From Rheum nobile (taxonomy: Eukaryota > Streptophyta > Magnoliopsida > Caryophyllales > Polygonaceae): DNA of 64,000 nt. Below are positions 10,902 through 22,234 of this stretch, one piece after another; position 1 is the first letter of the stretch, and every line of letters begins with the position of its first letter. The notes below the pieces were generated by a model. It searched no databases, was not told the origin of the DNA, and saw nothing but the letters and a program-made list of their open reading frames with translations. Where the stretch lies: the NCBI GenBank assembly GCA_027886185.1, contig WOAB01000056.1, positions 4,650,001-4,714,000 of the forward strand, in the 5' to 3' direction. The translations under genes and the position numbers were made by a program.

Positions 10902-12951
10902 TCAATTCAGAGAGATCATGCCAAGGAGCAATCGAAGATGCTCGAATGGGCCTTTGTCTAGTGCTTTGGTGAAGATATCGGCCACTTGATTTTCAGTCTT
11001 GTAATGTTCCATTCTAATGAAGCTCATGTCAACATTATCACGTAGAAAATGATGACGAATGTCAATGTGCTTAGTACGTGAATGATGAAATGGATTTTTT
11101 GATATGTTAATGGCATTAGTATTATCACACATAATAAGAATGGTGTCAAGAGACATACTAAAGTCCTCCAGTTGTTGTTTGAGCCACAATACCCGAGCAC
11201 AACAACTTGTTGTGGCAACGTACTCTCCTTCTGCAGTGGAAAGGGCCACAGAGTTTTGCTTCTTGGAACCCCATGAGACAAGACAGGGACCAAGGAACTG
11301 TGCCATTCCGGAGGTGCTTTTGCGATCCACAACGTGCCCAACAAAGTCAACGTCAGTGAATCCAAGAAGATTGAAATCACAGTTCATGGGATACCATAGA
11401 CATAGATGGTCCATTCCTTTGAGGTATCGAAAGATTCGCTTTACTTCCTTCAAGTGCGAGTCCTTAGAATTGGCCTGAAATCTAGCACAGAGACACACAC
11501 TAAACAGAATATCTGGCCGACTGGCCGCAAGATAGAGGATAGAACCAATCATTCCTCTATACATGGTAGGATTAACAAATATTCCATTCAAATCTGCATC
11601 CAAGCGAGTGTTAGGAGAAATAGGAGTAACGATGGGTTTTGCAGTATCCATACCATATTTCTTCAACAACTCTTTGATGTACTTTTGTTGATAGATCTTC
11701 GTTCCTTCCTTAGTTTGAGTTACTTGTAGTCCAAGGAAAAAGGACAGTTCCCCAATCATACTCATCTCAAACTCACTACTCATAAGATTTTTGAACTTCT
11801 CTACAAGAACAGGGTTAGTGGAACCAAAAATAATATCATCAATATAAACTTGAACCACAAGAATTTTACCTTCTTGTTCCAGAAGGACCAGAGTCTTGTC
11901 AATTGTTCCTCGACGATATCCATTGGAGAGAAGGAACTGTGCGAGTCTATCATACCAAGCACGAGGAGATTGCTTAAGATCATACAATGCCTTATCTAGA
12001 GCATACACATGTGAGGGAAGATTGGCATCCTCAAAACCAGGGGGCTGCTTCACATATACCTCTTCTTGGAGATATCCATTCAAGAAAGCAGTGTTGACAT
12101 CCATTTGGTATAGAGTGAATCCCTTGTGTACGACATAGGCGATGAGAAGACAAATCACTTCAATGCGAGCCACTGGAGCATAAGTCTTATCATAGTCTAT
12201 CCCCTCTTGTTGATTGTAGCCTTGAGCAACCAACCTTGCTTTTTTCCTTGTGACCACCCCCGAGTCATCGAGCTTATTCCTAAACACCCAGCGAGTGCCA
12301 ATGGAATGCTTGTTGTGGGGTAAAGGAACGAGATGTCAGACTTTGTTCCTTTCAAACTGATGTAGCTCTTCTTGCATAGCTACGATCCATTCAGGTTCCT
12401 TCAATGGTTCCTTGATAGTCTTGGGTTTTACAAGAGAAATAAAAGCATGGAAAGCACATAACATATTCAATTTAGAACGCAGACCTCTTTCACCAAAGGG
12501 AGTGACGAGATTATGAGTGGGGTGAGCTTTTTGGATTCAAACACGAGAAGGGATGGATCATCATGTTGTGTCTCGGAGTCGTTCGTCGAAGATGAAGGTA
12601 ATGGAGCACCTTCAATTGGGTTCGTTCCTTCAGCATTACCCAGAGAGTCATCAATAATATCATTACCAGAAGTTCCAGATGGAACAGTGACAACTGCTTC
12701 AGAGTTAGTTGGAGCCGCAACAATTATTGAATCATCAGTTGATGTTGAAGGAACGTTTGCGTCTTATGCAGAATTGGTTGGAGTATCATCATTGTGAGAG
12801 TCATCAGGACTGGAAGACTCTGGAGAGGATGGGGAAACATTATCAGCATTAGGAGCACCGTTCCCACGACTTGGACTAGGTCTAGATGAAGGACCATTGC
12901 CGTCATCATCAGAATCCTCTCTTTGCATTCTGGGATAACTTTCCTCAGGGA
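10902..12951 (-). pseudogene. Copia reverse transcriptase and RNase H
   Basis: A 461-codon open stretch (10902-12287) holds most of the RT and all of RNase H. The RT catalytic motif is YIDD (residues about 148-151 of this stretch, in place of the usual YVDD), preceded by QMDVNTAFLNG and the block YDLKQSPRAWYDRL. RNase H shows the FTDVDF, STAEGEYVA and CDNTNAI blocks and ends HLRLLLGMISLN. Upstream, WVFRNKLDD links to a region with a Trp-to-stop change near 12342, then the low-complexity acidic and Ser-rich linker to integrase, with shifts. These domains copy element RNA into DNA. Confidence 0.85.
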
Positions 12952-12956
12952 ACGTT

Positions 12957-15580
12957 TAATGCGTTATCGTCTCCGGAATGCATTGACGAGGCAGATCTAG
13001 GTAGAAGACGGGACATATCTCTCTTGCTCGATGAAGGCTGCGAAGGGATGCGAGTACCGCAAGATCTCACTCCAGTATTCGAGGGAAGTTCTCATTGTAT
13101 TGTTGTTTATCCCTCTGCGTGTCTTTCTATGTCGAAGGAATTCGATGATCTACCCTCTGTTGTGTCTTCTATTTTGCAGGAGTATGCTGATGTGATGTCG
13201 GATGATATTCCTCTAGGCCTTCCTCCTGTCCGAGGTATTGAGCACTATATCGACCTGGTTCTAGGTGCTTCTTTGCCTAACCGCACTGCGTACCGCACTA
13301 GCCCGAAGGAGACGAAGGAACTTCATAGGCAGGTCCAGGAGTTGATGGACAAGGGCTATGTCAGAGAGAGCCTGAGTCCCTGTGCTATGCCAGTCATATT
13401 GGTGCCGAAGAAGGATGGCACCTGGCGCATGTGTGTCGATTGTCGGGCGATCAACCAGATTACGGTCAAGTACCGTCACCCTATTCCCCGCCTCGACGAC
13501 ATGCTTGACGAGCTGCATGGAGCCACGCTGTTTTCCAAGATTGATCTTCGTAGTGGCTACCACCAGATACGGATGAAGGAAGGCGACGAGTGGAAGACCG
13601 CCTTCAAGACGAAGTATGGACTCTACGAGTGGCTTCTGATGCCCTTCGGTCCCACGAATGCTCCCAGCACTTTCATGCGACTGATGAACCACGTCCTTCG
13701 CCATTTTCTGGGTAAGTTCGTCGTCGTGTATTTTGATGATATACTGGTATATTCTCGTTGTTTGCAAGACCATATGGACCATCTTAGACAGGTTTTGGAG
13801 TGTCTGCGCACCGAGCATTTGTTTGCCAACTTGGCGAAGTGCGTCTTCTGCTCCGACACCACGATATTTCTGGGTTTTGTTGTGTTCAAGTATGGACTGC
13901 GTGTGGACTAGGGGAAGGTACAAGCTATACAAGAATGGCCTACCCCCACGATGGTTCACTTTTTTTGGGGGTTGGCTGGCTTCTACAGACGTTTTGTGCG
14001 GGACTTCAGCAGCATTGCTGCACCGTTGCATGAGCTGACGAGAAAAGGCGCCTCGGTCGACTGGACTGAGAAAAATGAGGCTGCTTTCCAGACTTTGAAG
14101 GACAAGCTCTACAACGCCCCGCTGCTACAACTGCCCGACTTCAGCCAGAATTTTGAGGTCGAGTGTGATGCCTTCCACTTCGGGATTGGTGGCGTCTTAC
14201 TACAGGAGAGGTGACCCATTGCCTACTTTAATGAGAAGCTGTCTGGCGCTGCGCTCAACTACGGGACCTATGACAAGGAGTTGTACGCTCTTATCCGAGT
14301 GCTGAAGACCTAGCAGCATTACCTGTGGCCCAAGGAGTTCGTCATCCACATCGATCATGAGGCTCTCACCCACTTGCGGCATCAGTCCAACCTTGGACGA
14401 CGCCATGCTCGTTGGGTGGAATTTTTAGAGACGTTTCCCTTTGTTGTCCTCCACAAGAAGGGCAAGGAGAACGTGGTTGTTGATGCGCTCTCTCGCAGGT
14501 ATGTTCTCTTGACTCATCTCGATGCTCGTCTTCTTGGTTTTTCTTTGATTAAGGATTTGTATTCTTAGGATACTTTCTGTAGATCTATATATGAGACTTG
14601 CGCATCTCGGGGTGAGTGTGAGGGATATGTTTTGGATGATGGGTATTTATTTCGAGTTGGGAAATTGTGTATACCCCAATCGTCTATTAGGGCTCTACTC
14701 GTACATGAAGCACATGAGAGTTGTGGTCATTTTGGGATAGCTAAGACTGTAGCTGTGCTTAATGAACATTTCTACTGGCCTTATATGACCTGACAGGTGA
14801 CTAGGTTTATCAATGCCTGTGTGACATGCCATAGAGCCAAGTCAAGGTCGAGCCCTTCCTTGTATACACCCTTGCTTGTACCTTCAGCCCCCTGGGAGGA
14901 TTGATCGATGGATTTTGTGATGGGGTTGCCAATATCTAAGAAGGGGAGGGATTCGATTTTTGTGGTTGTAGACATATTCTCCAAGATGGCTCATTTTATC
15001 CCCTGTAGGCAAACCAACAATGCTTCAGACATAGCTAGCCTTTTTTTAGCATGTGGTGGGGTTGCATGGGATTCCTAGGTCTATAGTGAGTGATCGGGAT
15101 GTGAAGTTTGTGAGTCATTTTTGGAGGACACTGTGGGGTAAGCTAGGTACTAGACCTCTATTTTCCACTAGCTACCACCCCAGACAGATGGACATACTGA
15201 GGTGACCAACCGCACCTTAGGGACCCTGCTTAGAGCCATGCTTAGGGCCAACCCTCGCCGTTGGGAGGACTTACTTTCTTGTGTTGAGTTCTCTTATAAC
15301 AGGTCTATGCATTCGGCGACGCGCCTCAGTCTGTTTCATGTTGTTTATGGTCGGAACCCGCTCACTCCGCTGGATCTCACTCCGCATCCTCTCCGCGACG
15401 GCGATAACCTCAAAGCTGCGGATCGGGTTGCGTTTATTCAGGAGCTGCATGCTAGGACCAAGGAGCAGTTAGAGCGGAGAATCCGACAATACGAGCACAA
15501 GGCCAACAAGGGACGGCACCGCATCACATTCGCGCCCGGTGACCTTGTTTGGGTCCATATGCGCAAGAAGAGCTTTCCCG
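12957..15580 (+). pseudogene. Gypsy pol: RT, RNase H, integrase (inverted segment)
   Basis: The domains run collinearly on the plus strand. RT has CVDCRAINQITVK, FSKIDLRSGYHQIR and the catalytic YFDD (about 13730). RNase H begins near 14150, then comes the HARWVEFLE block, the integrase zinc region (HESCGHFG then CVTCHRAKS, about 14715-14835) and a decayed integrase core (MDFVMGLP, FVVVDIFSKMAHFI, NRTLGTLLRAML). The frame ends after GDLVWVHMRKKSFP, where sequence switches to the reversed gag. Stops at 13909, 14212, 14311, 14566, 14787 and beyond are mostly at expected Trp, Arg or Gln codons. Protease and the integrase C-terminus are missing, so any chromodomain cannot be seen. Confidence 0.85.
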
Positions 15581-16095
15581 CCGCGGCTGTTGGGGCCGCG
15601 ATCGCGGCTGTTGCGGCCGCAATCGCTGTTGTTGCGGCTGTGGTCGCGGCTGTTGCGGCCGCGGCTTGTGCGGCAATGAGATTTTTGGCCTCCGCGAGCT
15701 GGGCTCGAAGCTCGATAACCTCTCGGGCATGGACCTCGTCTGCAGCCTGGCGAACGGCCAATGCTTGGCGCTTGGTGCTTGGTGGTGGCTTCGTGTGCGA
15801 CCGTTGGAACCTGTGACACGGAAGGGCGCTCAGAACGGCGCACGTGCGGGTGCTCAGGGTAGCGCACTGGGGCATACTCGCGGTGCGGTGGCGAGTTGTG
15901 TTGGCGCCTGGGCGGGTAGGATGGATGTCAGGGCGGAGAGTACGGACGGCGGGACGGGGGGTCACAGTTGCTGTGCGGTGGAATATAGTCTGGATGGGCG
16001 TCATAAAGACTCACGCCACCAAACCATTCGTCGTCGTTCCACTCGTCGGCGAAGAGGTAGGGGTTGTAGGTCCACGGGAGGCGCCGATGAGCCAT
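15581..16095 (-). pseudogene. Gypsy gag N-terminal remnant
   Basis: From the ATG at 16095 the minus strand encodes MAHRRLPWTYNPYLF and a Trp/Asp-rich start, then Pro, Arg and His-rich sequence with shifts, a coiled-coil-like piece (EVIELRAQLAEAKNLIA) and a repetitive Pro-Gln-Arg or Ala-Thr tract depending on frame (15570-15670). The downstream capsid and zinc knuckle are missing because the reversed pol is joined here. The assignment as gag rests on its position after the LTR and primer site. Confidence 0.6.
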
Positions 16096-16455
16096 GGGCA
16101 GGTGTTGGCTCGGCTAGGGTGTTCCAGGATGGCTAGGTGGCACGGCTAGGGAGAAGGCCGAACTAGGGTTGCTAGGGGCTGCGGCGGCTAGGGTTTGGGC
16201 AGCAGGGAAGGATTCATATTTTGGCCTTTTGAGGGGTCAAACGATGTTCATTTTGGACAAATTGTATATGCTTGGACTCGTATCAAGAAGCTCTACAAGA
16301 TTATGATAGAAAATTGCAGAAATGACGAAAACTTTTTGGACGAAATCTGGGCAGAAGTCGAGTTCGGTTTTGGGAGTTTTAATGGTGATGATGCGTAGGG
16401 AGAGAGGAAAAAGAAGGAAAGACACACCTCGTACCCCTGGTGCTCTGATACCAAT
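16096..16455 (-). other. Gypsy 5' leader with initiator-Met primer site
   Basis: On the minus strand TGGTATCAGAGCA (16441-16453) follows the LTR after a two-base gap and matches the complement of the initiator Met tRNA 3' end. The remainder up to the gag ATG at 16095 is untranslated leader. Confidence 0.75.
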
Positions 16456-17014
16456 TGATACGAATCCGATGGCTCGGATCTCGTCTGACGCTGGATCTAG
16501 GTAGGAAATGGTCTCAGATCCTTCTCTTGGTAACCGAATAAGTACGAACCACCGAGAAGGATGATCCGCGGCTCTCTTATGCTCGCTTGGGCGAGGGTGG
16601 GGCGAGAGTGAGAGTTGTGTTTGTGAACCATGACGTGGTTCAATCGGGTCTAACCAGTTTTGTGACGCCGAGGCCTAAGGGGAGGAGTTTAACTCAACTA
16701 CGAAGCTTAGGTATAAATTTCAACGTGACTAAAACGATTACAAGTGAAGGCTATATATAGCCAAAATAGTGCACGGCCTTGATGGGACTTTTTTAACCTA
16801 ATCGGCCGAGTCCATACGCAGATGGGCTCGCATACCAAAACAGGAATTAAGCTAAATATAGTAACTACTAAATAAGGAACTACTAAAAACGGAAAGTACT
16901 GAAATACATAGAAAAGCTAATTAAATAGGCTTGTTAGATGCCACGGGGGACGCCACGGTCTAGGTCTTCGGCGGCTCGCCGAAGCCTGGTTCAGGACTAG
17001 CCAGGAGCGCATCA
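16456..17014 (-). repeat. Gypsy 5' LTR
   Basis: A 559-bp LTR, minus orientation, with minus-strand start TGATGCGCTCCTGGC and end GATTCGTATCA. A TATA-like CTATATATAG occurs near 16750-16760. No second copy exists in the window, so age cannot be judged from LTR divergence. Confidence 0.7.
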
Positions 17015-17019
17015 ACGTT

Positions 17020-18300
17020 GTCTCTAACTCGCCACTGGAACCTTTGGAGTTCTCATCAAAGACAACGTGGATGCTTTCTTCGATTTTGCATGAATTTTTG
17101 TTGTAAACTCTTTAAGCCTTGCTTGCCTTTGCATATCCCAAAAAGATGCCTTCATCACTTCGTGGGTCAAACTTCCCTAAGTTATCCTTCTCATTGTTAT
17201 GAATGTAACACCTGTATCCAAAAGCACGCAAGTGGGAAATATTGGGCTTGTGATCCCTTATTAGTTCATAAGCAGTTTTATTCAATAAGGGACGAAGCAT
17301 GGCACGATTGAGGATATAACAAGCAGTGTTGATGGCTTCTGCCCAGAAAATTCTTGGAAGATTGCTTGTAATGAGGAGAGTTCTAGCCATGTCTTCTAGA
17401 GTCCTGTTCTTCCGTTCCACAACCCCATTCTGTTGTGGTGTCCTAGGCACGGAGAAATCATGTGACACTCCATTTTCTTCACAGAAGTTGAAGAACATAG
17501 AGTTCTCAAACTCCATTCCATGGTTGGACCTTATAGCTTTCAGCTCCATTCGAATGCGGAGAAGACTTCATCCTTTGAAGACAGAAAGATTGTCCAAGTG
17601 AATCTAGAATAATCATCGACAATTACAAAACATACATGTTTCCACCATGACTTCTTATCCTCATGGGACCACAGAGATCCATGTGGATCAGTTTCAGAGG
17701 CTCAGAAGTTGTAACATCAGGCTTTTACTTGAATGAGGAACGGGTCTGTTTCCCTTTCACACATGCATCACAGACGCCATGGAACTCAGATCGAACATTT
17801 GGGAGACCACGAACATGTTACTTTGCATGAAGCTTGTGAATTAGTCGAAGATTAGCATGTTCAAGCCTTCTATGCCACAGTTCCGTCTCATCAGCTATAG
17901 ACGCAAAGCATAAAACTTCTTTTGGCTTGAAATTCTTGTCCACAATGTACACATCCTTGAATCTGACTCCTCTCAGAATGATATTCTTGGTTTCACGATC
18001 TTTGACATAGCATTCTTGTGAAGTAAAGACCGTCTTGTTGTTCCCTTGGTCGCAAAGCTGTGCAACACTCAACAAACTAAAGCCAAGTTCATGAACTAAA
18101 CTTACCTCTCTTACCGTGATGCTGGAGTTTATTTTTGTTTTGCCTGTTCCAATGATTTCTCTGCAACTCTTGTCTCCAAGGGCGACACTCCCTTTGTTTG
18201 TGAAGTGAGGTGAGTTGATCTTCTTTTCCGGTCATGTGGCACGAACAAGAACTATCAATGTACCACTTCTCGTTCCCCCTCACTTCAACCTGCACAGAAA
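17020..18300 (-). pseudogene. Copia protease end, GAG-pre-integrase and integrase
   Basis: The protease motif is WYIDSSCSCHMTG (about 18230-18265), with Ser where the catalytic triplet normally has Gly. The GAG-pre-integrase domain shows ETELWHRRLEHANLRLIHKL (about 17818-17880). The integrase core (17112-17549) has HGMEFEN, the PQQNGVVERKNRTLEDMART block and FWAEAINTACYILNRA, covering two of the catalytic acidic positions. Several stops and shifts separate these pieces. It continues the copia element interrupted at 12957-17014; integrase would insert element DNA at target sites. Confidence 0.85.
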
Positions 18301-20325
18301 AAGTTAAGGTTTGGCAACCCAGGAAAGCTTATCCTTATCTGGTCGAGACACATAATGCAATTGTTCCTTAGGAATAGCATAATTAATGGCAACAGTTTTC
18401 TTCCTAGATCTAGCATGATTATGATTATGCATATGTGAATCATCATAGAAGTCATTCAAGTTCACATTATTGCTCCTACTATTCCTTCTCTTTGTGTGCT
18501 CTTCGGAAAACTTCCTTTTGTTTTCACAGTCTCTCTATGAATGTCTGTTTTCCCCACAATACCAACACAGCTTGAATTGATCCATTTGAACATACTTCAT
18601 GTTGGGAACAACACTCTTGCGTTGCTTAGCACGTTCTGGACAAGGAACGTTGGATTGCTTTCCTTGAGATTGCTTGAGGAAGATCTTGTGAGTAGGTTGT
18701 CCAGTGTAACACGACTGGTTCTCATTCAGCCCGCTCTCAAGAACCTTCACACGTTCCTCAAGATTGCGATTCTTTTCTCTAGCATCCTATAGTTCCCTAT
18801 CTCTTGATTCACAAAGTTCAAGAATAGATGGATCATCCTCTTTATGCTTAGAACCTGTATAACCAATACCATACCTTGCTTCAACAAATTGAATGTCTTC
18901 AGTTTCAGCTTTCTGTTCCACTAGCATGGACTGAATTTTGTGAACATAGGCTTTCAACTCTAACATCTGTTCCTCAAGCTTAGTTGGTCCAGCTATATCA
19001 CTTGCATCAGTATTGTTAGAGACTTCATTCATAAGTAAAGAGACCTTTTCGTTTCTTAACCTCTGAAGTTCCTCACGATTAGCATCACATGAAGAACAAG
19101 GAACATTTGAGCTACTAGCAGTGTTAGATATGTTTTCTTTTAAACTACTACACTCATCTTCAGAGTTAGCAAGTTCCTCTTGTATTTTCAAATTTTCAGA
19201 ATACATTTCCCTTATGAGAGCAATCAGTGATTTCTTATCATAGTTCACAAGAGATTTCAAAAATGTTTCAGGATTTACCTCAAGATCCTCAGGCGAAGTA
19301 GTAGAGTCATTGAGAGCCATTGCACACATCTCACCACCCCAAGCTTCAGGGTCTTCACCATCTGAGTCATCCTCATTGCCTCACACAACAACAAAAGCTT
19401 TCTTCTCATCGTTCCCAGAAGGTTTGCTTGGTTTCTTGGGCTTTGGGCATGAGCTAGAATAGTGACCTTTCTCATTACAGTTGTAGCAGGTGATGTCTTT
19501 GATGTCACAAGTTTCACCATGGTTCCCACCTTTGTTGTAAAGGGAACGCATTACTCTAGTTTGTAACACAACCTCAGGATCATCGGAGCCATCATTATCA
19601 TCAAGATCATTCTCAATCCTGTCAACAACCTGTCCAACCATCAAAGCAATTACTTTATTCTTGGGATCTTTGGTTCTTCCAACCTTTTCTTCATTGTCAT
19701 ACTTCTGAATCTTGCTAAAGACCTCATGGTACGTCAGTTTGACAGTGTTGGGATTCTCTTTTAGAATAGCCTTAGTCAAGGCATGACGATGAGGAAGACC
19801 ATCGATGATGATGATGACCTTCTCATCCGGCAAGATCTCCTTGTCAGAAATGGAGTGAGCTGTCAAGTTCGCCGTGATTGCTTCAAATCTGGCCTGGTAA
19901 GCACTCACATCTTCATTATCTTCCATTTTGAAATTGTAGAAGTCCTTCTTGGCTGTGAAATGATCAATTTCACGAAGATCCTTGCTTCCCATGTACATAT
20001 GTTCCAGGGCAAGCCATTTAGCATTGGCAGATTCACAAGATTAAAGTTTTTTCACATCTTGCTGATTACGAGTACTGTTGATGAGCATGAAAACCTTGCA
20101 GTTCTTCTCCATGATCTGAAGATCCTCTTGATCCCATTTCTTTAGCTTTTGCTTCTTCTCAAGATCAGTAATCTCAAGATCTCCAAGGGAGATGATCAAC
20201 CATCATTGAAAGTCATGACTTTGGACCCACTTGATGAAGAGAGTCTTCCAATGTTGATATTGACCAGCGAGCAACAAGGGAGGCCTTGAAGAGTTCAAAC
20301 CAACTTCGACACTGGTAGCAGTCAT
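18301..20325 (-). pseudogene. Copia gag (SIRE-like), broken
   Basis: The frame starts at the ATG at 20325 (MTATSVEVG) and runs in one register through about 19329. It includes the capsid region (GSKDLREIDHF, YQARFEAITANL), a first CCHC knuckle CYNCNEKGHYSSSC (about 19460-19500), an acidic stretch, a long coiled coil (19329-18790) and a second knuckle CWYCGENRHS (about 18535-18560). Stops lie near 20210, 20040, 19381 and 18785. Gag forms the particle and its knuckles bind RNA. The same architecture occurs in the plus-strand gag at 52651-54687. Confidence 0.85.
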
Positions 20326-20370
20326 CGTTATCTGAAAATCTATAAGTAACACACAATCTAGAACAAACCT

Positions 20371-20382
20371 GATCTGATACCA
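20371..20382 (-). promoter_or_regulatory. Primer binding site, initiator Met tRNA
   Basis: The minus strand reads TGGTATCAGATC two bases after the 5' LTR ends. The first ten bases match the complement of initiator tRNA-Met. Confidence 0.8.
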
Positions 20383-20384
20383 AT

Positions 20385-21243
20385 TGTAGAATCGAGTGTA
20401 TTAGTACAAGGAACAATAGAACTGTTCCTTGGGCATCGGAATATTGTAACAGAAAATAGAGTAACAGACAGAGTTCCTTAGAGAGGAAAACTCAATCAAC
20501 CAACTAGTTGACTGAGAAAAACCTCTACCTCTAGGTTTCCCAAGTAGGATTTCAAATGTCTACTTGTGTTATTAATCCTGGAATTACAATGAAGCAAGTC
20601 GTATCTCAATCTAGTTTACCCCTAGATATCTAGACTTCTTATTGTAACGTTCCTAACAACACCTAAGACAATCAAAACCCTAACAAGCACTCAACTTATC
20701 AAAGTCTCGTCCTTTTCTTCTCCTTCACTGAATGCTCAAAGCTCTGTCAAAATGCCATAGTTGCTTGTGAAATGAAGTTGATGACTTCCTTTCTTATAGT
20801 CTAGAAATCCTAAATGATTTACCCTAGTTTTACTTAAGGAAAATCAGATAAAATAATCCTATACAATCTTTTCTTATCCTTTCTAACAATAAGATCTTCA
20901 ACAACTTTATCTCTTGCGGCCCAAGTTGTTTCTTCAAGATATCTTTCCATAAATATGAGATTCGGCAAATTTTAAGGGCGACAACGCGCGCGTCTCTTCG
21001 TTCCTTGGCGCGGTTCCCTTCCTTTTCCTGTTCACAACCGCGCGTCTTCATTTCTTGTTTGTTCCAATGCGTTGTTCTATTGTTGACTTCTTTGTTCTTT
21101 TCAATCTCTGTTTTGATTCATCACATGATTTTCATCGTTCCTTTAATTCATCTGATTCCTGAAACTCATAGTCACACTAAAAATCATCAAATGCCATTGA
21201 GTTTATCATCATCAAAACTAGAGGGAACATCATCGTTCCAACA
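20385..21243 (-). repeat. 5' LTR of SIRE-like element
   Basis: An 859-bp partner of the LTR at 8458-9302, similar throughout with scattered substitutions and small indels. TTTTG follows at 21244-21248. Confidence 0.9.
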
Positions 21244-22234
21244 TTTTGGATATAAAATTATTTTTTTATATTTCTTACATTTTCTTACTTTTGAGGGCAA
21301 AGAACTTTTAAAGGCAAACCAAGCTCTCGTTCACTAGAGCAATTTTACTTTTTATATTTTTTCTATTAATTAATTACATATTACTTTCTAATATTGGGTT
21401 TGGTTATCCTTCAGCTATGCCCCCCACTAGCATTTTCAAAGAAATAATAAAAAAATATTTTTTTTTTCATTACAAAATATCAAGATTATTAAGTATTTTA
21501 AAAAAAAAATTAATTATGAATTTTTTAAGTATAATCCTAAGAAATACTAAAAAAACACTACTTTATCTAAATTTACACACTAGTTTTTCAATAAAAAATA
21601 CACTATCTTATCTATATCTATCTTTATTAATGCTAGAACTTTTGAAATTTAGAGTTTATGAGTTTAGAAATTTTAATATTATTTTTTTAAATAAATTTGT
21701 TGAAATTATGCAGAGAAATTAAATAGTAAGTAATGAGGAAATTTGTTTAAATTGTATAATTTTTGGATCAGTTTTGAGCACAATTCCATTTTTGGGTTTA
21801 AATATAGGGTTTGTTGTTTAAAATTGGGGTTGAGTGTATAAGGTAGACGATAGACTTTGTGTAAACAAAAAAAAAATAGCCACATACAAAAATATCCCAT
21901 ATATAGAAAAACATAAAATTAATGAGACTTTTTATTTACATTATCTAAATTCAACGTGATACATTTTTTTGTTCGAGTTGGTGAGTTAAGTTGGTAAATT
22001 TTTTAAATTAAGTTGGTAAATTTTTTATAACAAAATTTGGCACTTTTCAAACCAAAGAGTTAGAATTAGTTTACTAAGAACTAAGATGTCTTTCTAATAG
22101 TGGTCTAACCTAAATCATTGTTATGGACAATCATAAAAAAAAAGCGTTTAAGACAGGGTGAAGGACCCCATTATGACTAACATTATCATTCAAACATAAA
22201 TTACGTAAAGTAGTTAAATCACAACATTTGAAAG
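21244..22234. other. AT-rich spacer and 3' end of the LINE
   Basis: 21244-22130 is very AT-rich with long A and T runs and no recognisable gene. The last 100 bp or so (about 22140-22234) continues, on the minus strand, the LINE reading frame interrupted by the foldback element: without that insertion the frame reads on past ANLLAF into CCDLTTLRN. The LINE 3' end is not sharply defined. Confidence 0.45.

Larger units (their letters stand above)
12957..17014. mobile_element. Rearranged Ty3/gypsy element, pol inverted, with intact TSD
   Basis: The insertion is flanked by ACGTT (12952-12956 and 17015-17019), and the copia sequence resumes precisely on either side. The right part is a minus-strand LTR (16456-17014), primer site and gag start. 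The left part is a gypsy pol on the plus strand (12957-15580). There is no second LTR: the left end starts TAATGCG, one base different from the LTR tip TGATGCG, and goes straight into pol. It is therefore one insertion event of an already rearranged molecule, or an insertion later deleted and inverted internally. Confidence 0.75.
8458..21243 (-). mobile_element. SIRE-like Ty1/copia retrotransposon with nested gypsy
   Basis: The minus-strand element is bounded by direct repeats 8458-9302 and 20385-21243 with TG...CA ends and flanked by a perfect 5-bp duplication TTTTG (8453-8457 and 21244-21248). Element order: 5' LTR, initiator-Met primer site, gag with two zinc knuckles, protease, integrase, reverse transcriptase, RNase H, an extra 3' ORF, a polypurine tract, 3' LTR. 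The long gag with a coiled-coil region and a 3' ORF fits the SIRE/Maximus lineage. Many in-frame stops make it inactive. A gypsy element is inserted at 12957-17014 in the linker between integrase and RT. Confidence 0.9.

Noticed and set aside
15438..16004. 188-residue Ala/Thr-rich minus-strand frame
   Set aside because: It spans the artificial junction between inverted pol and gag; the low-complexity part comes from a triplet-like repeat, so it is not an independent gene.
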